64,000 nucleotides of DNA from Blakeslea trispora (lineage: Eukaryota; Mucoromycota; Mucoromycetes; Mucorales; Choanephoraceae): NCBI GenBank assembly GCA_025331445.1, contig JAIWNE010000002.1:806001-870000 (forward strand), written 5' to 3'. Shown here one piece after another: positions 11,428 to 22,987 of the stretch. A program made the translations under genes and the position numbers. Under the pieces are notes generated by a model, which was not told where the DNA came from, did not search any database, and saw only the letters and a list, made by a program, of their open reading frames with translations. Numbering within the stretch: the stretch's first letter is position 1; each line of letters starts with the position of its first letter.

Positions 11428-11994
11428 AGCAGAGATGGAAGCAGAAATAGAGACAGAAATAGAGACAGAAGCAGGGACCCAGCAAGGCATCAGCAAAGGC
11501 AAGTCTTGAGTTGTTTAGTAATAGAGTCACCTCCAACAACAAAGCAAGACAAGAAAAGTAAGAACGCAGAGGGTAAGCCTTCCTTGACTTACTTTTTTTT
11601 TGAATAAGCCAAAGAAGACTCAGTTCTGTTCGCACTATCCCAAATCCTTAGCAAACCCCATACCAGTCAACTAACGAGGAATAGTACAAGTATGTCTGTA
11701 CCCGCTTCCTCTGCCCAGATCCCTACAGGACACGCTCATAGTGTTAACAGATCAGGCGGCGTAATTGCCCTCAGTCATTCCGACTTCAGTCCCAACACTA
11801 GAAAACGAGGGTCGTTCGCGAAAATGGACTAGATTCCGGTCGTAAGCCACTTTATATAGGATCAGGAAAGGCAGCATCAGCCTTTGTCCTTACCCCCCAT
11901 CAAGCTTGAAGTAGAGGCAGAAGCACCAAGAGAAGAATAGAGAGCAGAGAGAGGCAGAGAGAACGCGTAAAAAGGATTTGTAGAGCTTGAAAGC

Positions 11995-12122
11995 ATTTGT
12001 AGTTTTGTAGTTTTGTAGTTTTGTAGTTTTGTAGTTTTGTAGTTTTGTAGTTTTGTAGTTTTGTAGTTTTGTAGTTTTGTAGTTTTGTAGTTTTGTAGTT
12101 TTGTAGTTTTGTAGTTTTGTAG
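11995..12122. repeat. 8-bp minisatellite (ttttgtag), about 16 copies
   Basis: A nearly perfect head-to-tail array of ttttgtag, 128 bp long. All three minus-strand frames stay open across it simply because the unit has no stop in that direction; none of those frames is taken as a gene. A further degenerate unit occurs at 12150-12158. It is not a canonical telomere repeat. Confidence 0.95.
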
Positions 12123-14034
12123 ATGGAAAGGCACGCGTATTTTCTTCTTTTTTGTAGATAACGTTCTTTTTTGCTCTTGGTGCAATAATAGACTTGCGTA
12201 GATTGCAAATTTTTAGGCTATACACGACAAAGCAAGTTAGATAAGAGTATTATTAAAGAAGAGTATTTTGTTACTTGCCTTTGAGGTTGTCTGGGTGACA
12301 AAGTTTCAAGATGTAGTTGATTTGACTTTGATAAAGAGAGAGAGAGAAAAAAAAAAGAGGGAGAAAATGATCATTACGTTCTATTTACTTCAAATACACA
12401 CTGAAAAAAAAAAGCCAGTCATCCAATCAGAGCCTGGCATCTCTCCATTCACTTATCTATCAGTAAAAAGAAAAAAACATGTGATAACCAATAGGATCAG
12501 TAAATTAGAGGGCGTTGAGAAGTAAACAAACTAAGAGATGCCATGCTATTTCATGCCGACATTCACTCTCCTGTATTTTGATTGTGACAGCCAAACTCCT
12601 CTTTAATTTACAGTGATACTTGTCCAACAAGTCAGATAAGCTTAAAAAATGAGATTCGAGAAAAGAAGAAGAAGAGTGAAGAATGAGCAAGTACTGCTGT
12701 CATCTAAACAAAAGAATAATAAGTACAGTCTAAGTTTAATGTCAAATTAAGAAAAAACTGCCGCTGAATTCAAGAAAATTAAAAAGCTGATTTTTTCGTA
12801 AGAAAGCTAGAAATTTGGCAAAGAATTTCCCCGTTGTGAAAGAGAATGACCATAACACACTCTAAAATGAGTAATAACACATTGCAATATAAGTACAGCT
12901 GTTATAAGTACGATCACAATAACAAGCGCCTACAGATGGCAATTATGATTATCACTTAGTTTGAAACCAAGGATAAAATCTGTACAACATACGCTAGTAT
13001 AATACTCTTGTATAAGTTAGAATTAAATGCCTGAAATGCCTGAAAAAATTAGTCATTTTCAGTCATTTTCTTTTCACAGTGATATGATTGAGAAAGGGTA
13101 AAAAGTCTCTAGAAAACATCTTTATTGCTCTAACTTTTGTTTCTTAGAAGTGCAACTCCTGCTTCCGGTACCACTTACTCTGTTGGGGGGGACTTCAAGC
13201 CCGAAGGTATTTCCTCGTATTGCTGTTCTTCAAACAAATCACCTAGGACTTGGCTACAGCATATTACTCACAAGCTATTCTATGTAATAAAATAAGATTG
13301 AAGGATGCAAACAGCAAGAGGTAGATTGGAATGTAGAAAGGAAAAGATTACAGATAGAGCCTCTAAGGCAGTATTCTAAGATTCTCTCACTTGAATTTAA
13401 AAAAAAGAAGAAGAAACAGGCTTGAAAAGAAGTAGGTGTTTTAGAATGAGAGGAACAAGGGTATAAAAGTGCTTTATTATGAGTTGTGGTATACTAAGCA
13501 GTCTGTCTTTATTCTTTCTTTGTACTCTAAATCTGTTTTTAACGATTAGACACAGGTTACAGCTGAGGCAATAGTTAAAAAAGAAAATTGTTGGCACATC
13601 AGACACTAATGTAGATGGTTCCATACATCATTAGCCTATCTAAGCTAAAGCAACTAGGACGACCGACCTCGAGTTTTCAAGTGTGAAAAAGAGCAAATGT
13701 ATGCTCTCTTGTATTTCTGTACAACAGTCTACCTTAAAATGATAACTAGAGACAGAGGTCTTTGGAGACCATTAAGAGTATGAATGTATATGCTTCTAAA
13801 CAAAAGCAAAATCAAAGACCAACATGGTCTCTTTTTAATGTATCATTTCAATAGCCTTTACTTGTCATACCTTTCAAGTACTATCAGATCAAGTCGATTT
13901 AATCTCAGTAGGTCGATCTTACAAGAAATCCCAACACGCAGGCAGTTTCGATTCCGGTTGAAATTCAGAATTAGGAGTTCTTTTTAAAAAACAAAGAATA
14001 TTTAATATGCGTGTTTATTTGATTTACGAGAAAA

Positions 14035-15453
14035 ATGGCCCATCTCTTTAAAAGCTCCGAACCAAATCCACATTATGTAGCATTAATGATCCCCTATATA
14101 CAGTGTACACATAGTCATTATTTGAAAGAATTAAACAACCTGTTTCAACCTTTTGAATGTATCGATGTAAGAATACGACTAACTACTTGTTGATGACTGA
14201 CTAAATTTTCTCTCTCTCTACTTTTTTTTTTCTTTTTCAAGAAAAGATTCATCATGATGCAGATCATTGGTATATTGTGTTCAAGTCTATTCCAAAGGCT
14301 CTACAGGCACAGGAATGGGTAGATGAGACACGACCTTCCATCAAAGGTCACTTTATTCAGTCTGTCTTTCTAGGCCAACATGCACCTTCAACAGCAAGAC
14401 AGTGGTTGATGCAAGAACTAGTTCAGTTGTTGATCAAAGACATTCAACAGTCCGTCATCCAACCTGCTATTCATGATGTTATCACACAAAAGATAAAGAA
14501 GCAGACAGCCACAGACCAAATCATGTTGGATCCTTTGTTCCGAACAGATTCCGATGAAGAATGGTTACAGCCTGATTCACCTACTATTGAACTTTGTCCA
14601 GAATGGGATCCTTTCTATCAGGCTAGAGATGCAGAGGATTTAGAATACATGTATAGAGCCTTGGTTAAGCCCAACGTATCTTTACTATCCACCGAAGAGA
14701 AAGGTAAAGAAAAGACAAGCATTTCATACATGGATTAGACTAAAAGCACATACACAAAGGTTATTCTGAATGTGCTCGTACAAGAGGTTATATGGCGCGT
14801 TCTTCAACTCTTCAGACAAACATCCACAAATCATCGTTACTTGGCAGGAGACATCGATTGATTGTGTTAAACAAGGCTACACTTGAATCCGATATCATCA
14901 AATTCAATCAACTGAAACAACACAAGAAACGATTAAAACTTCAAAAATCGCCTATTCATGCCTGGGGATTGTTTGCAGATGAATCCATCATGGCCAATGA
15001 AATGGTTCTTGAATTTGTAGGAGAAGTGATTCGACCTCAGGTAGCCATGAAGCGAGAGAGAGAATATAAGCGTGCTGTGGATGGTCATTATCTGTTTCGA
15101 GTGGATGAAGAGACTGTGTTGGATGCTACCAAGAAGGGTAATTTGGCTCGATTTATCAATCATTGTTGTTCAGTAAAGTGTTCTAGTCTGTTGGATTGTT
15201 ATGATTGACTCATATGTTTATCATAAGCCTAATTGTAGTATCAAGATTGTGATGTTGCATCAACAAAAGAAAGTGGTGATTTGTACCAATCGAACAATTG
15301 AAGCTGGTGAGGAAATCACGTATGACTATGAATACACAAATCAAACAGAGCATTTGCCTTGTCTCTGTGGCAGTAAATTCTGTAAAGGAATGTAAGTTAC
15401 TTTTCTTCTCAAATCGAAATAGTGATTGATTTACTTTATCATGTAGATTTTAA
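14035..15453 (+). CDS. SET1: Compact SET1-like histone H3K4 methyltransferase
   Basis: Five exons: 14035-14166, 14247-14703, 14760-15172, 15228-15391, 15447-15453; 1173 nt, 390 aa. Residues 1-100 look like the RRM-type module of SET1 (NPHYVALMIPY to HHDADHWYIVFKS), followed by a Set-associated segment (MQELVQLLIKDIQQSVIQP), the N-SET signature (YSECARTRGYM, FNQLKQHKKRLKLQKSPIH) and a SET domain: HAWGLFADE, EFVGEVIRP, KRAVDGHYLFRVDEET, DATKKGNLARFINHCC, SPNCSIK, GEEITYDYEY, and a post-SET CLCGSKFCKG. The family normally transfers methyl groups to H3K4 within COMPASS. It is much shorter than budding-yeast Set1 (over 1000 aa): the N-terminal extension is missing unless upstream exons exist. The usual NHSCxPNC reads NHCCSPNC. 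An SDC1 homologue lies 26 kb away. Confidence 0.85.
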
Positions 15454-15584
15454 AGTCCGAATTGGGTCGTTTTGTTTTGGCTTTTTGGTTTTTTGGTTTT
15501 TTGGTTTTTTGGTTTTTTTTTTCTTTTTCATATATAAAACTGAATATATCCCTTCTCTTTTTTATTATTATTATTATTATTTAA

Positions 15585-15961
15585 ATGAAGACACTTGTTG
15601 GTCCTACCTGTGCCACTGCTTGTACTTTACTATCTATCTGTGGTATTCTTTTCCTTGTAAAGTTAGCAGCAAACTATGGAAGAGTATAGACTGACATGAC
15701 CCACTTGTAGGTTGCACTTGGTTTTGCTTTTGATGCCAAAGTAGAAGTCTTGACAGAGTTTGTGACTGACCCTGATGATCCCAAGGCAACAGCTCAAGCT
15801 TGTTTTTCTGCTGCTATTGTTTATGCTTGTTTTGTAGGTCTTTGTGGTTGTCAAGTAAGTCTTGAAACAAGAAAGGGAGAATTGAAATTCACTTATTTTT
15901 TTTTTTAAAAAAAAAGTTACTGGTTCACAAGTTCAATTCTCGTAATCAAATTCAACTTTAA
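15585..15961 (+). CDS. V-type proton ATPase subunit f (RNASEK-like)
   Basis: Three exons (15585-15656, 15711-15854, 15917-15961) encode 86 aa. The small protein starts MKTLVGPTCATACTLLSICG, continues with a first membrane span (GILFLVALGFAF), a short lumenal loop (DAKVEVLTEFVTDPDDPKA) and a second span (ACFSAAIVYACFVGLCGCQ), ending in a basic tail. This is the layout of the V0 subunit f/ribonuclease kappa family, which sits in the membrane ring of the vacuolar proton pump. It begins 131 bp after the SET1-like stop codon on the same strand and converges on the acyltransferase, with 210 bp between stop codons. Confidence 0.8.
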
Positions 15962-16171
15962 GAAAGAGATCATACCAATTAAAGAGAGAAAAACACACAT
16001 CCTCACTAGGAATCATACACGCGTCCATTTTTATTATTATTATTATTATTATTTCAAAATTGATGGTTTTTTTTTTTCGTTTTTATGATATAGGATGATA
16101 ACAATAAAGAGAGGATAGGAAGGGTGATTTCTATTATATATATAAAAAAAGAAGAAGAAAAGAAGTTGGCA

Positions 16172-17175
16172 TTATTGGGATTTATCCTTGATGGTGATTT
16201 CTTTAAGAGCAGTAAGCATTTGTTCACGGCATTCAGTAGCAAGCTTTTCAATGTCAGCAGATGCTTCTTGAACACCTTCTGTAGAAATAGGTGGCAACAC
16301 TATAGAAAACAATCAATCACCCCTCTCTTTCCTTCCCCTTTATACATCTCTTTGCTTACCTCGACAACGAACAACACCTGAAGTAAAACGCTTTTGTTTA
16401 GCACTATACAGATCAGTGTAATTGGAAAGGACAACAGGAACAATAGGTACATGAGCCTGAACAGCCATATAGAATGGACCCTTTTTGAAGGGAAGTAGAG
16501 TTACTTCAGATTCATGTCCACGTGTACCTTCAGGGAATACCCAAACATTGGTCTAAAGAAGCATCAGTATAATTTCTATGCCTCTTTCTGTTTCTTACAT
16601 TCTTTTGTTGAATATCTTCAGCAGCCTTACGAGCTTCTTTCACTGCACTTTCTCGGTTCTTTCGATCTAAAAAGATAGAGTTGTTCAACATCACTAAATA
16701 AGAACACAATGTAAATAAGCCTGTTGTAATTCCTTCCTCTTTGTAATGCTTTACTAAACCAGCCCAAGAAGGGAACATATTTCAACTGTTTCTTTGCAAT
16801 AATGGCTGTGTTCTTGGGATACACTTTGCCCATCAACATCACATCTAAACTGGATTGGTGGTTGCAAACATAGATAGCAGGTCCCTTATGCTTTTCCAGA
16901 TTCTCTTCACCTTCTACTTCAACACGAACACCACTAAAAAATCCACCGAGATAATAGTAACCACGGGCAACTGACCAGTTAATAAGGTGTCGTTTACCGA
17001 ACAAGGGAAACACAAGAGCGATGATCGTACCGTAGATCGCCATCGTCATGAAACAAAGTGTGTTGAGTAAAGAGCGATAGTAGAATCCACCATAATGACG
17101 ATAGGCAACTAGGAAGGAAAGAATGGAGATGGTTATGACTGGCCAGCTTAAAGTAAATGATGCTGAAAATAACAT
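16172..17175 (-). CDS. SLC1: 1-acyl-sn-glycerol-3-phosphate acyltransferase
   Basis: Converts lysophosphatidic acid to phosphatidic acid in the ER membrane, the second acylation of glycerolipid synthesis. Exons on the minus strand: 17175-16755, 16693-16599, 16552-16360, 16299-16172; 837 nt, 278 aa. Motif I is NHQSSLDVM (the HX4D box), motif II follows near [22 protein letters not shown], motif III is WVFPEGTRG, and motif IV is VPIVPVVLS. Two or three hydrophobic spans lie in the first 80 residues. The start is ATG 17175; the frame is open further upstream to a TTG at 17214, but no ATG occurs there. It shares its 3' region with the V-ATPase gene. Confidence 0.9.
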
Positions 17176-18947
17176 GAAAAGTAAGAGAGAGAGAAAAAAA
17201 GGGAAAATAATCAAATTTTAGTTTTGTTTTTTTTTTCTTCTCTCAGCAACAGATAGTAATTATGATAATAAATTTTCTCTTTTTTTGTTGTCAATCTTAT
17301 TTTACCTTCTTCTTTCATCTTGTTAAAGATAATCAATAGAGAGAAAAAAAAAGAAGAAAAAGAAAAAAGAAAAAAAAACCCCTTCTTTCATCTGTTCAAT
17401 TACCGTCACAAGCTTATAGCAAACTCAGACAGCATGTGATAAATAGGCATCTTTTATGAATTTCAGATCCCGTGCAAATGTGATCAACACTGCAAAATAC
17501 TGCTTAATACAATCACAGACAAGCATAGGGCAAGTAAAGAAAGGAGGATTGTCAAGAGATGAATAAATCAGTAAGAAATAAAGAGGTGCCTGGAAATAAA
17601 ATAGGATGATTGTTTAAAGAAAAAAAACGTGCTTGGATGGGGGGTCTAAAAGGCTGAACGAAATCCAATTTCTTATTCGTTGCACCACCAATGAGTGTAA
17701 CATATTTCAAGCTTGTGAAAAAGCCTTCATTTGTTTGTTGCGATATCATCTATGATAGTGGGATTTCAAGCGGATAGAGATAAATCATGATAACAAATGT
17801 CGAGTATTTTACCACACTCATTCCTTTTTATATAGATAAAATCTAATGTTATAGTATATAAGGGGGGGATTGAATAATAAAACCAATACTTTTTTTTTGT
17901 TTTAATATCAATAAACAGTATCCTTTCAAGCAGGTATTTATTACAAGCCGAAATTGCTCATTTGCACTTAAAGGAGGCAAAAAAGTGTGCTTATTATTTG
18001 TTGCAAGATAATATCATGCCCTCCACCTTCTCTTGAGTGTGTATGAGGATTGTTTATAGATTAAGCTGATGACATCTTTTTTTTAACAAAAAGTTCTTGA
18101 TTTGACGCTTTTCTGTTCTTTTAAAGACTTCAATTTGAAAGTTGAAATGATGATCTTTTTTTTGTAGTTTCAGGTCTGAAACCAAATTTGTAACCAGTAA
18201 AGCGAGAATATTCATGATTGTAAGCAGAGATAACAGCTAGAATCATTTTTTGGATGTTTCTAGAATGCTGAGCTCGTCTTCTTCAAACAGAATACAAGCA
18301 TCTAATTTGTATTCTTCTTTTGGACATTTTAAGAGATACTCAGCAGTTGAGAAGTTCAATATGAATTCTATACACGCTCAAGTGAAGCTGTGAACAAATA
18401 CCGTCTCATTCATAGCTAGTCTTGCATGTTGATTTGGTCGCTTGTAAATGAAAAAAAGAGAGAGGGAGAGAGGCAAACAAGAAAGAAATCCTTCCACCAA
18501 AGACTAGGCTTCGCTGGTAGCTTCTCAGCTACTCATTACCTTTTGTGTAATTTTGAAGTTCTTCTTCACTACTGACAACACGACTGCAGTGCATTGACTG
18601 CATGATTGAGAAGATTGATGAAATGGTTTAGTTTTTCTTTATCTTTGACAAACGCCTAAAGTGCATTGGGAACATTTGATTGAATAGCCACATAATACAA
18701 TACTGTGTATTCCCAAAGAGAAATCATGGTCAATCAATACGCGATCAACCTTTTGCTTCTTCTCTTTTTCATCTCGGCTTGCAATCCTATTATTGATTGC
18801 ACCACTATACACTGAATCATTATTGTTCTTGTATAGATGATTTAGTCCATCTCTGAGAAGGAAGGGAAGGTACTGCTAGAAAGAAAGAATGAGTAAAAAG
18901 AGTTTATTGAGTCTAACCTATAAAGATCTATGACAACAACCATGATA
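17176..18947. other. Intergenic region, no gene seen
   Basis: 1.8 kb between the acyltransferase start and the Tc1/mariner element. A purine-rich tract at 17335-17385 and scattered A/T runs are the only structure I see. Open frames are short and without motif. Confidence 0.5.
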
Positions 18948-20433
18948 CAGTCATTCCAACACCAAAAGGCGGCTTTCTTTTTTTCAAAATTGAACGACTA
19001 TATATATATATAATAAAGAGCTTCAAAAAGGGTCTCCACGCAGATATCAAAGCAATAAACAGAGTGTTGAGCAAACGCATCCAAATGTTCGGGAGGGACG
19101 TTATTGCAAGCTTTAGTGATACAATCGGCTAGATCTTTAGCATCTTTAAACGAACTTTGTCTGACCTTATTCTTGACAACGGACCAAAAAAAATTCTCTA
19201 TTGGGTTGAGCTCGGGAGGACAGGGAGGAAGGTAAATGCTCCTGTAACCTCTTTCAGTAATCATTTCGTCAATCCGGTTTGCAGTATGAATGGGCGCGTT
19301 ATCTATCACAATATAGTGGCCTCTTAAATCTGAATTACAGATCCATTTCATCCGTGCACTTTTCAAGAAACCTAACATAGTAATCAGTTTCTGTGTCCCT
19401 CCCCAGATATCTTTTTTTTTTTCAGTAGGTGCTTTTACTTTTACGACCACTTTGAACAATTTTAGTTCGCTTAAAGCGTTCTTCTTGAGGATAACAAAGT
19501 TCCATAGCAACAACAAATTTTGCTGATATGGCGCCTTATACAGTATGCGATACAGCCCTAGTGGTAGAAGTGGTGGCGATAGCATGTGTTCCTCTTACAG
19601 ACCACCCGCTAAGAGGCCTCATGCTTATATCTAATGCAGACTCGTCTACGAATACACAGTTTGCCAAGTAATTCATGTCAGTAGCAGTCCAGTTGATGAC
19701 CCAATCTTTACGAGCTTGAAACTTATCTGAATTATTTCTAGCAACAGGTAAGCGTGTTAGCTTCCTAAAAGAAAAGTTACACTCATCCTTCAAAAAAAAA
19801 TTGTGAACAGTACTTTTCTTCACAGTCAGATCAGAGAATTTTTGAGTAGAGTGATTTCATTGCATCAAGCACTCTTGCCTGTGGCCAATTATCGTAAAAT
19901 TATGATAGGTGAACCTTATGTCTTTCATACAATTGCGTTTTTGCTCTATTGACCGAATTGGGTTGTTTCCCAATCCTTATCCTCTTTGAGTGTTTTTTTT
20001 TAGCCCATGTCTGTGCTATTCTTTCGGCTATGCCGCCTGCTAAGCGCCCGGACTTGGCTGCGTTAAATAATTTGATTTGGTTATAATAGACAAAAGCAAG
20101 CTTTTGCTCGTTTGAGTATTTGAGGTAAAATGTTTTCTGCTTCTTAACTGTAGCTATGATCTCTTCCATATCAGCATCAAAGTCTCTCAAGGAATCTTCG
20201 AAGGAAGTTCCTTCTTCTTGCTTTTTGCGATACTCTGTAATACGAGTCAGAGTTTCTCAAGTGAAAAGGAGTAGCTTCATTGAGCCAATCCATCGTATCT
20301 CTTCCTTCCTCATCAACCAATTTTCCTTGGCCATCTTCATAAAAAAAAAGGCGGGTAGTCATCATATTTATTTGAAGAAAAAAAAAACGATATTTGGAAA
20401 ACTGAAAGGCGCCTTTTGGCGTTGGAATGACTG
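18948..20433 (-). mobile_element. Tc1/mariner-type DNA transposon with intact ends
   Basis: The left end (18948 inward) starts CAGTCATTCCAACACC, and the right end read inward from 20433 starts CAGTCATTCCAACGCC. The inverted repeats match at 28 of 30 positions. Both ends are flanked directly by TA (18946-18947 and 20434-20435), the target duplication expected of the superfamily. The element is 1486 bp and contains one decayed transposase gene. Confidence 0.92.
18998..20365 (-). pseudogene. Tc1/mariner (IS630-type) DDE transposase, frameshifted
   Basis: Read right to left. An N-terminal part has helix-turn-helix-like segments (LAFVYYNQIKLFNAAKSGR; then STVHNFFLKDECNFSFRKL). The catalytic core follows: CVFVDESALDISM (first Asp), GHYIVIDNAPIHT (second Asp) and PPELNPIENFFWSVVKNKV (Glu), so the DDE residues survive. 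The frame is broken at least three times: a shift near 20230-20260, stops around 19840-19910, and another shift between the frames ending at 19536 and beginning at 19585. The element cannot make a full transposase from this copy. Confidence 0.88.
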
Positions 20434-22090
20434 TATCTGTAAGTATTTGCTATTCTGTATCGATTGAAAGTAAAGTGCTAATGTATATTTTTTTGAGACA
20501 AAAACTATCTTGCTGTCCTGTTTGCTTGCTGTTCATTTGGAGCGTAAAAAACTTTGTCCTTGGTGTTGATGAAGGTGTATTCAAAACTTTTAAAAAGTAT
20601 TCCATTAAGCTTCTATTTCTTCAATTCACAACAGACATTCTGTGTAAATTTGTTGAATTGATACAAGTAAGGATTAACAGATGCACAGGTGACTAGAAAA
20701 AAATACTAAAGCACAACCTCGTTCTTAGCAATACGAAAAGGAGAGACAAGATGACGAAAAGTATGTATGAGGTTTCAACAAGTAACCATATTACACGAGT
20801 AACTGAGGCTTCACGCTTGTCCAAACACCCTCATGAGCTCAGATCGAAAATTGGAGCACTTGCCATGCTACACTGAATAGCTTGTAATGGCGTATGTGCT
20901 CGATTGGAAATTATGTAAACTGTTGGTGTTGTTAGAATACACTTAAAGTTGTAATCTCTCTTTGAACTCACAGCAAACATAGTGACCACTGTTATTGTCC
21001 CTCTCTCTCTCTTTTTTTTTTTTTTTAACTTCTTAGTCCGTGAAAAGCACAACAGACTTATCAAGCTGTTAAAAAGCATATCAAATAAATCTTGGCTTGT
21101 AAGCATTGTCATTGTTGCTAATGCTACTACTTTTATTATGTGATATCGTTGTTATATGATATTATAATTAGTAGATCTCATCTTTCGTTTCAAACAAAGC
21201 GAATTGTTTTTCATAGTTACAGTTCCCATGTGTGGTTGTTTGTTATTGTAATAGATAAGAAAGGTTCGAATTGTCTGAGTGTTTTGTATTCGACTGTGGT
21301 TGTGTTGCAATCACAGTTGTCACCATAGTTTGTGATTTCATTTGCTTAGATTTACATGTATATTCTCTTTTCTTTTTCGTGGAAACATGTACAATCAATA
21401 TATCAATGCTTGTTGCGTAATCAAAACAATCAGTTTTCAGTCCTTGTATGAAGATTGAGCTTTGAGAAAGTCTTTATCTTTGATGCCATGCACAAACTGT
21501 CTAGAGCATACTTGACAGCCAAATATAGATAATGAAACAGAGCTCCAACATTTTTTGTATCGTAAAAAATTAAAAATCACTCACTCACTCACTCTCACAG
21601 AAGAGAGATGGATCTTTCATTGCTTTGCATGCTTCTCCACGTAATGCATTCATTGTACTATTTCGGATAGGCAAGAATGGTTGAATCAAGGTATGTCATA
21701 TCTGCTTTACATGCTCTTTCGTCCCCTCCCATAGACTCAGATTAATCTGTACTCATTGCAACATGTACAATACTATGATAGCCCTTTGTTGCTCTCATCA
21801 GTACATTTGATCACGGAATTGTATCCGTATCCATCTCCGGCGTATTCACCAGGGCTGCCACCACATGCTGTCAAACTACTTGAACAAAAGCCTCCTTCAT
21901 CACTTGGCTGTGCTGCATCTTCCTCAAATGTTCCTCATATGCTCCTCACACTGCTATATTTGCCACGCTGTTTCTGATCCTCGTCATTCTCCTCCACCGC
22001 ATTTCATAGATAATTGTACATCGATATAAGGTAACGCAGGCAGAGTTCGATACAAGTCAAGAGCATATGATTGAATGTGCTATACTGTGG
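20434..22090. other. Intergenic region, no gene recognised
   Basis: 1.65 kb between the transposon and repeat copy 2. Only short open frames without motif are present (for example 21756-21977 plus). A CT run and poly-T occur at 21000-21026, and there is a short tcactcactcac repeat near 21580-21596. Confidence 0.45.
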
Positions 22091-22987
22091 CGCTATGTTG
22101 ATCATCGACGAATTGGCAGACAATCTTATACTGAGATGATACGGCCATCCTTTGGACCATCCATCAACTTCCTCTTCCTCTCTTTCTCTATCGTGCAATG
22201 CAATACAACAGGATACTGTATCGCTCGTTGTGCCGGCTATCTCTATCTTCTTTTTCGTCGTCTTCTTCCTTTTCATCTGCTCTTTCTCCACTTGTTTCTC
22301 GAGCAACCTCGATCCAATCCTTCATTCTGCAGCTTGACCCTCAACTCTCTGATGCTGTATGCTTGCTGACTGAACACGCTATTCCTGCTATTGAGAGTCT
22401 GTCTGCCTTCCGTGTCTATCTTCCGTGTCTAAGCCTCCAATCAACACTCAGGCTTACCAGCTAAAAGTAGATGTTGCACCGGCTAAAAGAAAGAAGGAAA
22501 GAAAGAAAAAAAAAGGGCCGTGGAATAGACTGCAACCGATACCTTGGTGATTGAACAGCAACAACAACAACAACAGCCAAAATATAAAGCATGCTTGTAG
22601 GTACCTTTATTTCGAGTCACTGTCTAAACGATAAACCAAACGAAGCAAAATGCAATAAAAAGCATAGCTCTCTTTCCATTCAATCACTCTACATCTGTCA
22701 ATACAAGTTGCCTGTTCTTTTCTCTCTCTCTCTCTTTTCTTTTGACACTAATTAGTTGTTCTACGCGTTCTTGCTTTGCATCTCGGTATATTTCAACAGT
22801 AATGGTGTTGGTGATAATAGTCGGCACTGACAACGATGGATTTCGAACGCATCCTCAATAAATACAATGAACTAAAAAATAAATCTAAAAAAATAATAAA
22901 AATCCAAAATCTCTTGAATCGGGTCCGCTGCTTAATATCTTTGGCTCTCCTTCCATTTTGTGTCACTCTTGGCTCACATGGATTGAA
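22091..22987 (+). repeat. Dispersed repeat, copy 2 (about 0.90 kb)
   Basis: Same orientation as copy 1 at 9287-10211 and 12.8 kb away. It lacks the Helitron-like flank present to the left of copy 1, so the repeat is a unit separable from that fragment. The GAAA tract is shorter here. Open frames inside it (for example 22198-22464) are not conserved in frame between the copies, so I do not call a gene. Confidence 0.85.

Larger units (their letters stand above)
10212..14034. other. Gene-poor accessory block with tandem repeats
   Basis: No gene recognised in 3.8 kb. It holds three tandem repeats (10349-10383, 11324-11427, 11995-12122). A stretch on the plus strand from 11607 to 11830 is open without stops (reading AKEDSVLFALSQILSK onwards to RKRGSFAKMD) and has less simple composition than its surroundings, so it may be a relic of a coding exon, but I cannot name it. 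A short ATG-started frame at 10617-10865 (82 codons) has no recognisable motif. Confidence 0.45.

Noticed and set aside
11877..12225. Three overlapping minus frames of about 100 codons rich in KTTKLQNY
   Set aside because: They are read-through of the 8-bp minisatellite in all three frames; no codon constraint.
17175..17214. TTG as start of the acyltransferase
   Set aside because: A non-ATG start is unlikely in this setting; the ATG at 17175 gives a normal-length protein.
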